A stretch of DNA of 22,876 nucleotides from Opitutia bacterium (GTDB taxonomy: Bacteria > Verrucomicrobiota > Verrucomicrobiia > Opitutales > Opitutaceae), in the NCBI GenBank assembly GCA_003157575.1, contig PMKA01000220.1:1-22876 (forward strand), in the 5' to 3' direction. Below, piece by piece: positions 1-7,865 of the stretch; position 1 is the stretch's first letter; each line of letters opens with the position of its first letter. A program made the translations under genes and the position numbers. The notes beneath the pieces were generated by a model that saw nothing but the letters and a program-made list of their open reading frames with translations, had not been told where the DNA came from and searched no databases.

Positions 1-115
1 GGAGCCCGTCGGGCTTCGCCCTCCCCGTCTCCGCCAAGGCTTCGACGCGGCCCGTCAGGATTCAATGGCCACGCCATAGCTCTCCGAGCGTAGGCGGGCA
101 AGGCGCGAAACTGAA

Positions 116-136
116 TCCGTACACACTGTCTACGGA
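116..136. repeat. Imperfect hairpin repeat, TGTCTACGGA type
   Basis: The arms TCCGTA and TACGGA enclose ACA and TGT with one C-C mismatch on each side of a single-base loop. The half-sequence CTGTCTACGGA recurs at 162-172. The core ACACTGTCT is shared with the hairpins in the DUF1016 gene at 22382-22468. Confidence 0.4.
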
Positions 137-229
137 ATTCGGCGCCTCGTTTTCTGATGCGCTGTCTACGGAATCGACAGAAATCCTCCCAGCTTCTGAA
201 ACACCGACGCTGGAATCCAAGGGTGCGCT

Positions 230-256
230 AATTCGCGGGTCGGTGACCCGCGAATT
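230..256. repeat. Perfect 12-bp inverted repeat with 3-nt loop
   Basis: AATTCGCGGGTC (230-241) and GACCCGCGAATT (245-256) are exact reverse complements around a GGT loop. No T-run follows on the plus strand, so an intrinsic terminator is unlikely. The architecture (12-13 bp stem, GGT/ACC loop) matches the hairpin at 22528-22556, so it may belong to the same class of mobile palindromes. Confidence 0.6.
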
Positions 257-424
257 GCCCACACCATTGGAACCTGCCCAGTTGCTCCGATTTTCGTGGA
301 GCCAGCTGGGATGGTCCGCCGGCGAGCGGCGACCCTACGCCTAAGATCCGATTGTCGCCCGGGTGCAAGAAACTGGAGTGAGAAGCCTTTTCAAGCAGCG
401 GGAATCCTGCAAGATCAGCGACCT

Positions 425-1807
425 ATGAGCGAAGGCGAGCAAAGCGATTTTTTCCCAGCGGACGCGCCGGAGAAGGCGGAGCCTGGGCGCGACGCTTCCA
501 CGGGGGCGGGCGCGCCGGGAAAAATGCAACCGCTTGCCGCCAGGATGCGGCCGCGCTCGCTCGCGGAGATGGTGGGCCAGGAGCACATCCTGCGCCCGGG
601 CGGATTGCTCGCGCGCCTTGTTGCGGGCAACCGCTTTGGCAGCCTGATTTTCTACGGCCCGCCCGGCAGCGGTAAAACCTCGCTCGCCGAGGTGATCGCG
701 CATGAAACGAAGAGCCGATTCGTTCGCGTCAACGCCGTCATGTCCAACGTGGCCGAGTTGCGGGACATCCTCGCCGTGGCCCGGCGGAGGCCCGAGGCGG
801 GCACAATCCTTTTCATCGACGAACTGCATCGCTTCAACAAATCCCAGCAGGACCTGCTGCTGCCGGATGTGGAAGAGGGCAGTGTCCGCCTGATCGGCGC
901 CACGACCCACAATCCCGGGTTCTACGTCAACGCGCCGCTTCTGAGCCGCAGCCATCTCTTCCGTCTCGATCCGCTGACGCCGGAGCACGTGGTTGCGGTG
1001 CTCAAACGAGCCATGGCGGATGTGGAGCGCGGCCTTGGCGCCCGCGGCTGCACTGCCGCCGACGGCGTGCTGCTTGATCTGGCGAAGCTCTGCGACGGGG
1101 ACCTGCGCCGGGCACTCAATGCCCTCGAAGTCCTGGTGCTGAGTCTGCCGGAGAAGGCTGCGGTCACGGCCGCGGATCTGGAGACCTTTGCGCGCGAGCG
1201 GCGCATCCGGTACGATGCCGACGAGGATGAGCATTACGACACGATCTCGGCGTTCATCAAGAGCTGCCGAGGGTGCGATCCCGATGCGGCAATGTACTGG
1301 CTGGCCAAGATGCTCGCGGGGGGCGAGGACCCCCGGTTCATCGCGCGCCGGCTGGTGATTCTCGCGTCGGAGGACATCGGGCTGGCAAATTCGCAGGCGC
1401 TTGTTGTGGCCGTGGCTGCGCATCACGCGGTGGATTTCATCGGGCTTCCCGAGGCGGAACTGACGCTTGCGCACGCGACGCTCTTTATCGCAACGTCGCC
1501 AAAGAGCAACTCGGCGACCGAGGCGCTTGGGGCGGCGAAGGCTGCGCTAGCGAACCAACCCGTGCAGTCGGTGCCGGCGGCGCTGCGCGACAAGGGAGGG
1601 CAGGCGTCAAAGCGCATGGGACACGGCCAGGGCTATCTTTACAGCCACGAATTTCCGGAGGCGATTTCCGGCCAGGAATACCTGGAGAAGCCGCTTGCGC
1701 TCTACACGCCAAAGCAGGCCGGAGCCGAGGCCGCGATCGCGGAGCGCCTCGCGCGCTGGCGGCAACTCAAGGCCGGTCTGCAGGTCACCAAGCGCGCTGC
1801 AACCTGA
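425..1807 (+). CDS. rarA: RarA/MgsA replication-associated recombination AAA+ ATPase
   Basis: This cytoplasmic clamp-loader-like ATPase of the RarA/MgsA/WRNIP1 family acts at stalled replication forks. The product is 460 aa, close to the usual length. Visible motifs are the family signature PLAARMRPRSLAEMVGQEH (about 36-54), Walker A GPPGSGKT (78-85), Walker B ILFIDELHRFNK (128-139), sensor 1 GATTHNP (158-164) and the arginine finger in LLSRS (172-176). The C-terminal half carries the tetramerisation region with YDTISAFIKSCRGCDPDAAMYWLAKML. I start at ATG 425; the frame continues upstream to 296, but that extension is unlike the family. No strong ribosome binding site is seen. Its stop codon directly abuts the stop of the convergent SWIM gene, with no visible terminator between them. 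Function is confident; the exact start is less so. Confidence 0.93.
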   Translation: MSEGEQSDFFPADAPEKAEPGRDASTGAGAPGKMQPLAARMRPRSLAEMVGQEHILRPGGLLARLVAGNRFGSLIFYGPPGSGKTSLAEVIAHETKSRFVRVNAVMSNVAELRDILAVARRRPEAGTILFIDELHRFNKSQQDLLLPDVEEGSVRLIGATTHNPGFYVNAPLLSRSHLFRLDPLTPEHVVAVLKRAMADVERGLGARGCTAADGVLLDLAKLCDGDLRRALNALEVLVLSLPEKAAVTAADLETFARERRIRYDADEDEHYDTISAFIKSCRGCDPDAAMYWLAKMLAGGEDPRFIARRLVILASEDIGLANSQALVVAVAAHHAVDFIGLPEAELTLAHATLFIATSPKSNSATEALGAAKAALANQPVQSVPAALRDKGGQASKRMGHGQGYLYSHEFPEAISGQEYLEKPLALYTPKQAGAEAAIAERLARWRQLKAGLQVTKRAAT

Positions 1808-2653
1808 TCAGCCGGCGGAGGCGCCCTTGGGGGATGAGCGGCGCTTCTTTTTTGCCGGGACCTTCTTGGCCGGCTTCACGGGTTTGGCTCCTGCTTTCGG
1901 ACGCTTTTTGGCTTTGGGCGTTTTTGGTGCAGGGGTCGTGGCGTCCATCTCGATGCCGAAGACCTCGGCCAGCTCGCTGTCGGCAAGGCCGGCCTTCGCC
2001 CCCTCCGCCAGTGGCTGCTGGACGGCCTCCGCTGCGGAAGCGATGAGTTCGGAATGATCGACGCCCCGGAGAAGAAAAAGCAGCGATGGATCTTCGTCCA
2101 GGCGCGCGCCCACGCCGTACAGGGCTGCGGCCACATGCTTGCACATGTCTGCCCAGTCGGGACAGGAGCAGTTGAGCGTGATCTCCGCCGGCTTTGGGAA
2201 AAGGCCGTTCTCGCGATGCGTCACGATCTCCATCGTTCCGCCCGAGAGCCGGCCCTGCAGAAGGTCCATCATCGATGCGATCTTTCCGGAGCATTCCCGC
2301 TTGATCCGCTCCCACTCGGCCGGAGCCAGCGTCTTGATCTTGATGTCGATCTTGTAGAGCTGCGAACCGCTGACGAGCGCCGTCACGCGGCCCGCACTGA
2401 TCTGCAAATCGACGACACTGCCGTTGCGCAGGTAGGTGCGCCCGCGCGGGAGCCGGTTGGCATAGTCGCTGTGCGATTCGAGATGGTCGCACCAGGCCTT
2501 GCCCCAGAACGTTTTTGCGATCTGACGCCCGGAGCCGAGAGTCACAGGCGCGAGCTTGCGTCCTTTCTTGGCCATCCTGGCCGCTTCCCGTGCTGCGTGC
2601 GCCCGGCGCGCCGCGACCGGCACGTAGGGTCTCCATCCGTATTCCCAGCTCAT
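1808..2653 (-). CDS. SWIM zinc-finger protein (YwqB-like partner of SNF2 helicase)
   Basis: This 281-aa protein carries a SWIM zinc finger, CxC-x6-CxH, with C162, C164, C171 and H173 (CSCPDWADMCKH), a fold predicted to bind DNA or proteins. The N-terminal part contains FWGKAWCDHLESHSDYANRL and RTYLRNGSV, typical of bacterial SWIM proteins that neighbour SNF2 helicases. The tail from about residue 238 is rich in Lys, Pro and Ala and probably binds nucleic acid non-specifically. The gene begins 15 bp after the stop of the SNF2 helicase gene on the same strand, so the two form an operon, as with ywqA-ywqB in Bacillus subtilis. The cellular role of such pairs is not settled; involvement in DNA repair or chromatin-like remodelling is inference. 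Confidence 0.88.
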   Translation of the reverse strand: MSWEYGWRPYVPVAARRAHAAREAARMAKKGRKLAPVTLGSGRQIAKTFWGKAWCDHLESHSDYANRLPRGRTYLRNGSVVDLQISAGRVTALVSGSQLYKIDIKIKTLAPAEWERIKRECSGKIASMMDLLQGRLSGGTMEIVTHRENGLFPKPAEITLNCSCPDWADMCKHVAAALYGVGARLDEDPSLLFLLRGVDHSELIASAAEAVQQPLAEGAKAGLADSELAEVFGIEMDATTPAPKTPKAKKRPKAGAKPVKPAKKVPAKKKRRSSPKGASAG

Positions 2654-2668
2654 AATTGTTGGCGATGT

Positions 2669-5401
2669 CTATTCTTCGGCAACCGACCGGATGTCAAGGG
2701 CCACAAACCTCAGGAGCTCGTCGTTCTTCATCTCGGTGAGGAGCCGTTCGGCCCCTCCGCCGAGAATGTCGTCCGCGAGCGCCGTCTTGTCTGCGATCAA
2801 CGCATTGATCTTTTCCTCAAGCGTGCCGCGGCAAATGAATTTGTGGACCATGACGTTTCGCTTCTGACCGATGCGGAAGGCCCGGTCGGTCGCCTGGTTC
2901 TCGACAGCCGGGTTCCACCAGCGATCGAAATGGATGACATGTGTGGCTGCTGTGAGGTTGAGGCCCGTGCCGCCGGCCTTGAGCGAAAGGACAAAGAACG
3001 GCGGGCCGCCGTCGCGTTGGAATTCGTCAACCAGGCCCTGGCGTTTGCGGACTGCGGTCTCGCCGTGCAGCACGAGGCCCGGGCGTCCGAACACCACGGC
3101 AAGGTGGCGCGCGAGCGGCTCGGTGATCTCGCGGTATTGCGAGAAGACGAGCACCTTCTCCTGGCGTGCGGCGATCTCCTCGGACAATTCGCGCAGTCGC
3201 TGGAACTTGCCGCTGTCCTCGGGCCGGTAGATGCCGTCGCCGAGCCATTGGGAGGGATGGTTGCAGATCTGCTTCAGGCGCGTGAGAAAGGCCAGGATGA
3301 GGCCGCGGCGCCGGATGCCGTCCTCCTCCGCGCCGGCGAGCCGGCTTTCGAGTTCCGCCACCGATTGTCCGTAAAGGGCGGCCTGGGCGCGGGAGAGCGA
3401 GCAGAACGCGTCGATCTCCGTCTTGTCCGGAAGGTCGGAGATGATGTGCTTGTCCGTCTTCATCCGGCGCAGGATGTACGGGCGGATCAGGCGGCGCAGC
3501 GGTGCAAACGAGCCGCTGTCGGCGGCCGAGCGGTTTTTTGCGAAGGAGGCGAAGTCCTTCGCCCCGCCGAGCAGCCCCGGGCAGAGGAAATCGAAAAGCG
3601 ACCAGAGATCCGAAAGCCGGTTCTCGATCGGCGTGCCGGTGAGTGCGATCCGGTGGCGGCCACGCAGCTCCTTCGTGCTCCGGCTCTGGCGCGCGCCGGG
3701 GTTCTTGATTGCCTGCGCCTCGTCGAGGATCACCGCATCCCATTCCAGCTGTTTGAGCCACGGTAGGCGCAGGAGCAGGGCGTAGCTCGTGATCACCAGG
3801 TCGCGACCGCGAAGCGCAGCGGCGGGATCGGCGGCGGCTTCCGCCAGAAGTTCCGCGGGGCTTTCGGACGGATGGGCGAAGAACACGGAGAGGACCGGCG
3901 CGAACCGTCGGAGTTCGGCCCGCCAGTTGGCGATCAACGAGGCCGGCACCACGAGCAGAGCCGGCTGGCGGGAAGGGGATTGCCGGCGGCGGATCAGCAG
4001 AAGAGCGATGACCTGGATCGTCTTGCCCAGACCCATGTCATCGGCGAGACACGCGCCAAGCCCGAGCTGGCTCATGAACCAGAGCCAGTGGACGCCTTCC
4101 CGCTGATAGGGTCGCAATTCGGCAAGCAGCTCCGGGCCAGGATCGGAATCGGCTGAAGCCCGGGGGCTTTGCATCTGTTCGAGCGTCTGCCTGAGCCATC
4201 CGCCGGCGGAGACTTTCGCCCAATCCGGGCGAGCCTGCACGGTCCCGTCTGCGGTGGCGCCGCTGCCGCCCGGGTCGAACCCGGAGAGAAGCCGAAGGCC
4301 GTCGATCAGCGAGACTCCATCGGAGCCCACGGCGGCCTGGACCTTTTTCCAATGGGCGAGGACCTCCTTCAGCTGCTCCGAATCGACCTCGACCCATCTG
4401 CCTTTAAGCAACACCAGCCCCTGTGTTGCGCCGGCGATCGCCTGCAATTCTTCCTCGGTCAACGGCTCGCCGTCGAGCGCCAGCTCCACCTTGAAATCGA
4501 GCAGGCTTCCCTTCCCGAGGCGATTCCTCGCCTGTTCGCCTATGCGCACGCTGACCTGGGGCCGCGGCGGACGCCCCGCCTTCCACCAGTCGGGAATGCG
4601 CACGCTGATTCCGCTTTCCTCCAGGCGCGGAATCTCCTTGAGGAACCGGAATGCAGCCGGCGGCTTCCATGCCTGCGGTTGGAAGAGAGCGCGCGATTCC
4701 AGCAGGTCGCGGGCCAGGGGGCTCTTTTCCGCCGCCCGCTGCACCGGGGCAAGCAGCGCTGCCAGCGCCGCGCGGTTATTCGCGCCGGCATATTCCTGCA
4801 ACGCCCGCCCCAATGGAAGATGCTGGACCTTGCCCTGTTCCGACAGCCGGTGCGTGTAGGTGGCGAGAAATGCGAATGGCTGCGCGGGGTTGCGCTTGTT
4901 TTCCGCCAGGTGAAACGTGACCCGGCCGACGGCGTTCCACAGCGGGTTCTTCGCCCGGAGGTATGCCTGCGTGCTGCCGGCATGACTTCCCGCGATTTCG
5001 GAGCTGACCCGGGCGTCCAGTTCATCCCACAGGCACCCGAGAACCCCGGCGTCGAGGTATTCGAGCCCTTGCATCGGCGGCGCACCCTCGGTCAACGCCA
5101 AGATCTCCTCCTCGGGCGGGCGCGGGACCGCGGGTGGGGGCGTGTCGGGCGTGGCGGCCGATTCCGGCCGGTGGCAAAGGGCGGTGAAATACGTCCGTGC
5201 GAATTCGCGCCAGAATGCGAGACCGGCGGGCAGGGGGATTTGCAGACAATCCGTCGCCAGCGATTCGAGCCCCTCGGCGCTCGATGAGTCGAACGCTTCA
5301 CCCAGGCGCGCGGCGGTCGCGGCAGGCAGCTCCAACCCGGCTTCAGGCAGGGTTGCGACGGACAAGCGTCCCGCAGGAGAAAGGACCGATTCGAGCACCA
5401 T
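2669..5401 (-). CDS. SNF2-family DEAD/DEAH-box helicase/translocase
   Basis: A 910-aa SWI2/SNF2 (RapA/HepA-like) ATPase that translocates on double-stranded DNA. The N-terminal half contains a DUF3670-like SNF2-associated region with GLVLLKGRWVEVD (about 328-340). The helicase core has Walker A DDMGLGKT (454-461), the DEAQ box (560-563), motif III LTGTP (587-591), and motifs V and VI between 804 and 845 (KAGGTGLNL, QATDRAFRIGQ). All catalytic motifs are intact. I chose ATG 5401 (MVLESVLSPAGRL) because the 72 extra codons up to 5617 look like intergenic sequence, are more AT-rich in part and have no family character; a longer form cannot be excluded. It is transcribed with the downstream SWIM gene and divergently from the cupin gene. 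Confidence 0.92.
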   Translation of the reverse strand: MVLESVLSPAGRLSVATLPEAGLELPAATAARLGEAFDSSSAEGLESLATDCLQIPLPAGLAFWREFARTYFTALCHRPESAATPDTPPPAVPRPPEEEILALTEGAPPMQGLEYLDAGVLGCLWDELDARVSSEIAGSHAGSTQAYLRAKNPLWNAVGRVTFHLAENKRNPAQPFAFLATYTHRLSEQGKVQHLPLGRALQEYAGANNRAALAALLAPVQRAAEKSPLARDLLESRALFQPQAWKPPAAFRFLKEIPRLEESGISVRIPDWWKAGRPPRPQVSVRIGEQARNRLGKGSLLDFKVELALDGEPLTEEELQAIAGATQGLVLLKGRWVEVDSEQLKEVLAHWKKVQAAVGSDGVSLIDGLRLLSGFDPGGSGATADGTVQARPDWAKVSAGGWLRQTLEQMQSPRASADSDPGPELLAELRPYQREGVHWLWFMSQLGLGACLADDMGLGKTIQVIALLLIRRRQSPSRQPALLVVPASLIANWRAELRRFAPVLSVFFAHPSESPAELLAEAAADPAAALRGRDLVITSYALLLRLPWLKQLEWDAVILDEAQAIKNPGARQSRSTKELRGRHRIALTGTPIENRLSDLWSLFDFLCPGLLGGAKDFASFAKNRSAADSGSFAPLRRLIRPYILRRMKTDKHIISDLPDKTEIDAFCSLSRAQAALYGQSVAELESRLAGAEEDGIRRRGLILAFLTRLKQICNHPSQWLGDGIYRPEDSGKFQRLRELSEEIAARQEKVLVFSQYREITEPLARHLAVVFGRPGLVLHGETAVRKRQGLVDEFQRDGGPPFFVLSLKAGGTGLNLTAATHVIHFDRWWNPAVENQATDRAFRIGQKRNVMVHKFICRGTLEEKINALIADKTALADDILGGGAERLLTEMKNDELLRFVALDIRSVAEE

Positions 5402-5700
5402 AGGGCAGCCGATGTATGTTGTGATTCCGTATATTTGCGAGCCGGGATCGAACGGCGAGACGGCCACACGCAGTTGATTGATGGCCGGCGCCGTTCTTCG
5501 TGGGTTCCTTGCTGCCTGGCGTCCTGGCGGGAGGCGAAGGGGGCGGCGCAACCCGGATAAGGACTTGATGCGAAGGAGAAGAGCGGCCGCCGGAGAAAGG
5601 TGCGATGTCTGTGCCACTGGCGTCGCGATAACGTTGCTTTATGGGGCCGTTTGCTATGTTGAAATCGCTTCTGCGCACATCAACTGGAGGGAAATAATCT
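5402..5700. other. Divergent intergenic region upstream of the helicase and cupin genes
   Basis: No gene is supported here. It should hold the promoters of the minus-strand SNF2-SWIM operon and the plus-strand cupin gene. TTGCTT followed 15 bp later by TATGTT (around 5634-5660) is a possible but poorly spaced sigma-70-type promoter for the cupin gene. A good ribosome binding site (GGAGGG) lies a few bases before ATG 5701. Confidence 0.35.
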
Positions 5701-6048
5701 ATGTTCACGCACTCCGATCCGGGCGGCTACCGGGAGCCTCTCCCCGGCATAACGTACAAGACGCTGGCTCATGGAACCAGGACGCTGTTCGCGGAGTTTC
5801 ACCTTGAGAAGGGCCGGATTCTGCCCCGGCACTCGCATCCGCACGAGCAGACCGGATACCTGGTGAGCGGCTCAATGCGGCTGACAATCGGGAAGGAGAC
5901 CTTCGAGGCCCGGCCCGGGGATTGCTGGTGCATCGAGGGCGGCGTGGAACACGAGGCGTTGATACTCGATGATTCGGTTGCGATTGAGGTGTTCTCCCCC
6001 GTAAGGGAGGATTATTTGAGGGAACTCAGGCGCGGAAGCGCGAGCTGA
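5701..6048 (+). CDS. Small single-domain cupin protein
   Basis: A 115-aa protein consisting of one cupin beta-barrel. Motif 1 is HSHPHEQTGYLVSG (44-57) and motif 2 is GDCWCIEGGVEHEA (73-86). The likely metal ligands are H44, H46, Q50 (or E49) and H84, an arrangement resembling KdgF-like cupins that act on uronate-derived sugars. The sequence alone does not identify a substrate; such small cupins may be isomerases, oxygenases or binding proteins. There is no signal peptide, so it is cytoplasmic. The start is well supported by GGAGGG just upstream of the ATG. It stands alone, with no partner gene in the same operon. Confidence 0.85.
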   Translation: MFTHSDPGGYREPLPGITYKTLAHGTRTLFAEFHLEKGRILPRHSHPHEQTGYLVSGSMRLTIGKETFEARPGDCWCIEGGVEHEALILDDSVAIEVFSPVREDYLRELRRGSAS

Positions 6049-6102
6049 CGGCGGATCCGGCCTGCGCGTGGGGAGCGAACGCATTCCATCCGGCGGATAA
6101 GT

Positions 6103-6127
6103 GCGGTTAACCGCGTATCACACGCGG
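6103..6127. promoter_or_regulatory. Overlapping dyads upstream of the sigma-54 promoter
   Basis: GCGGTTAACCGC (6103-6114) is a perfect 12-bp palindrome. It overlaps a second dyad, CCGCGT (6111-6116) and ACGCGG (6122-6127), with a 5-nt loop. They lie about 30-55 bp upstream of the predicted -24 element. They may bind a regulator or form a hairpin after the cupin gene; no T-run follows. Confidence 0.4.
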
Positions 6128-6156
6128 GTTGTGCGGTGAAGGCAGGCAGCTTTGCA

Positions 6157-6172
6157 TGGCACGGCCACTGCT
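6157..6172 (+). promoter_or_regulatory. Sigma-54 (-24/-12) promoter for the NifA-like regulator
   Basis: TGGCACGGCCACTGCT matches the consensus TGGCACGrNNNTTGCW at all defined positions except one (C for T just before TGC). The invariant GG (6158-6159) and GC (6170-6171) are exactly 10 bp apart. The expected transcription start is near 6183. It points toward the sigma-54 activator gene, suggesting autoregulation or control by another enhancer-binding protein. Confidence 0.65.
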
Positions 6173-6277
6173 GTTCATCCCGCATTGAATACATGCCAGA
6201 ACTGCAACGTCTCCGCGTTGCCTGGGGCGACTGCATCGACCGAGGCCGCGCGTCTTTCGTTTTCCACCCGCTGCCGC

Positions 6278-7822
6278 GTGCTGCGGGAGATCGATTCTTT
6301 GTATTCGATTTCAGGCGCCATGGCGCTGGGCGGCGATTTCAGCACGGCGATGTCCGCCCTTTATTCCCAGCTGGAGCAGGCGACGGGCATGTACGCCGGT
6401 CTGCTGGCGATTGTCGACCGTGAGCACGGGGAGCTGGTTGCTGACGAGAGAGCCGGCGCGGAGCCCCGGACCGGCGAACGCGTCGCCGTTAAGCTCGGGG
6501 AAGGAATGCTCGGCCGGGTGGCGGCCACCGGCGAGCCGCTGCTCGTCGTGCAGATCGGCCCGGAGCTTTCGGAGCAGCTGGGCGCCTTGGACCGCATTCA
6601 ATGCGGACTGGAGACCGCAGCCCTGGCATGGCTGGCGGTTCCGATCGGCCATGGACAGGAAGTGCTGGGCACGCTGAGTTTCCTCTGTCCGCCGGCGGAG
6701 CGCGAAGTACTGGATGCCGAACTGCAATTTCTGGGGCTCATCGCGGGCCAGGTGGGCCTGGCAGTCCGTTTCCGCCAGCAGTCCAAGGAGAGGCTCGATA
6801 CGCTCCTGCGGGAAAACGAACGGCTTCAGGAGCAAATCAAGAAAAGCTTCATTCCCGACGACATGATCGGGCGCTCGTCCGCAATGCGGCTTGTCTACTT
6901 TCATGTCGAGCAGGTGGCCGACAGCAAGACGACGGTGCTCATTCGCGGCGAAACGGGGGTGGGGAAGGAGCGAATCGCCCAGGCCATCTGCCAGGGAGGC
7001 GCACGTTCCAAACGGCCTTTTGTCCGTGTGAACTGCGCGGCGCTTCCCGAGAGCATCATCGAGAGCGAGCTCTTCGGTCATGAGAAGGGCGCGTTCACGG
7101 GCGCGCTCAGCCTGCGCAAAGGCCGTTTCGAGCTCGCCGACACCGGGACGCTCTTTCTCGACGAGATCGGCGAGGTTTCGCCCTCGATCCAGGCCAAGCT
7201 GCTGCGCGTGCTCCAGGAGGGCTCGTTCGAGCGCGTGGGCGGCACGCAGACGCTCAAGGTGGACGTGCGGGTGATCACCGCCACAAACCGCAACCTCGAA
7301 CAGATGATCGAAGAGGGCAAATTCCGCATCGACCTCTACTATCGCATCAACGTCTTCCCCATTTATGTGCCGCCGTTGCGCGAGAGGCGCAGCGACATTC
7401 TCGAGCTCGCCGACTATTTCCTGGAGAAATACTCCCGGCAGAACAACAAGCCCGTCGTCCGGATCTCAACGCCCGCGATCGACATGCTGATGGCTTATCA
7501 CTGGCCCGGGAACGTGCGGGAGCTTGAAAACGTTATTGAGCGGGCCGTGCTCCTCTCGCAGGACGGCGTGGTCCACGGCTTTCACCTGCCTCCGACCCTG
7601 CAGACCGCCGAGGCCTCGGGCACGACGTCGAAGGGGACGCTGCAGGAGGCCGTCGATGGCATCGAGCGCGAGATGATCTCCGAGGCGTTGAAAAGCAACC
7701 GGGGCATCATGGCCAAGGCGGCGCGGCAGCTCGGCCTCACGGAACGCACGATGGGTTTGCGCGTTCGCAAGCACCAGATCGATCCCGAGCGATTTCGGTC
7801 CGGCGCGCCCAATGCGCCCTGA
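6278..7822 (+). CDS. NifA-like sigma-54-dependent transcriptional activator (GAF-AAA+-HTH)
   Basis: An enhancer-binding protein that activates RNA polymerase carrying sigma-54. From GTG 6278 it is 514 aa: an N-terminal GAF sensor (about 5-165), a short helical linker, then an AAA+ domain. This has Walker A GETGVGKE (224-231), the sigma-54-contacting GAFTGA loop (271-276), Walker B TLFLDE and R-finger region FRIDLYYRINVF. A Fis-type HTH (about 473-503) ends the protein. The GAF-AAA+-HTH order is that of NifA, VnfA and AnfA. The cysteine-rich oxygen-sensing linker of rhizobial NifA is absent. The frame is open upstream to TTG 6152, but that codon is inside the predicted -24/-12 promoter, so a later start is more likely; GTG 6278, TTG 6218 and ATG 6320 are candidates and none has a clear ribosome binding site. 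Targets are unknown; the adjacent metal operon is a strong candidate. Confidence 0.88.
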   Translation: MLREIDSLYSISGAMALGGDFSTAMSALYSQLEQATGMYAGLLAIVDREHGELVADERAGAEPRTGERVAVKLGEGMLGRVAATGEPLLVVQIGPELSEQLGALDRIQCGLETAALAWLAVPIGHGQEVLGTLSFLCPPAEREVLDAELQFLGLIAGQVGLAVRFRQQSKERLDTLLRENERLQEQIKKSFIPDDMIGRSSAMRLVYFHVEQVADSKTTVLIRGETGVGKERIAQAICQGGARSKRPFVRVNCAALPESIIESELFGHEKGAFTGALSLRKGRFELADTGTLFLDEIGEVSPSIQAKLLRVLQEGSFERVGGTQTLKVDVRVITATNRNLEQMIEEGKFRIDLYYRINVFPIYVPPLRERRSDILELADYFLEKYSRQNNKPVVRISTPAIDMLMAYHWPGNVRELENVIERAVLLSQDGVVHGFHLPPTLQTAEASGTTSKGTLQEAVDGIEREMISEALKSNRGIMAKAARQLGLTERTMGLRVRKHQIDPERFRSGAPNAP

Positions 7823-7828
7823 TCGCAC

Positions 7829-7844
7829 GCGCCGGATCCGGCGC
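7829..7844. terminator. 16-bp palindrome between convergent genes
   Basis: GCGCCGGATCCGGCGC is a perfect palindrome in the 43-bp gap between the stops of the NifA-like gene and the convergent XRE-type regulator. It could act as a bidirectional terminator hairpin (6-bp stem, GATC loop), but no T-run follows on either strand. Confidence 0.3.
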
Positions 7845-7865
7845 CGCGATCACGGCAGCGCACTG

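Larger units (their letters stand above)
111..344 (+). pseudogene. Possible DUF1016-type gene remnant (C-terminal piece)
   Basis: A frame open from the left window edge to the TAA at 342-344 encodes TLSTEF (123-140) and a second LSTES copy (162-176). Both match the QTLSGKF-type repeat of the DUF1016 gene at the other end of the window. Near its end it reads LLRFSWSQL, loosely like the FPLPWSHYI that follows the repeats there. No start codon, nuclease domain or conserved core is visible, and the frame stops soon after the SWSQL stretch. It looks like a decayed fragment. It could equally be intergenic DNA carrying the same palindromic repeats, so the gene call is weak. The rest of 1-424 shows no supportable gene; bases 1-110 hold short GC-rich inverted repeats only. 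Confidence 0.25.

Noticed and set aside
341..1474. 377-codon minus-strand open frame opposite rarA
   Set aside because: It is antisense to the conserved RarA reading frame and shows no protein-family motif.
2054..3766. 570-codon plus-strand open frame opposite the SNF2 helicase
   Set aside because: It lies antisense to an unambiguous helicase, has no recognisable domain, and long antisense frames are expected in GC-rich genes.
5402..5617. N-terminal extension of the SNF2 helicase
   Set aside because: The extra residues have no family similarity and part of the DNA looks like an intergenic promoter region; ATG 5401 gives a normal start.
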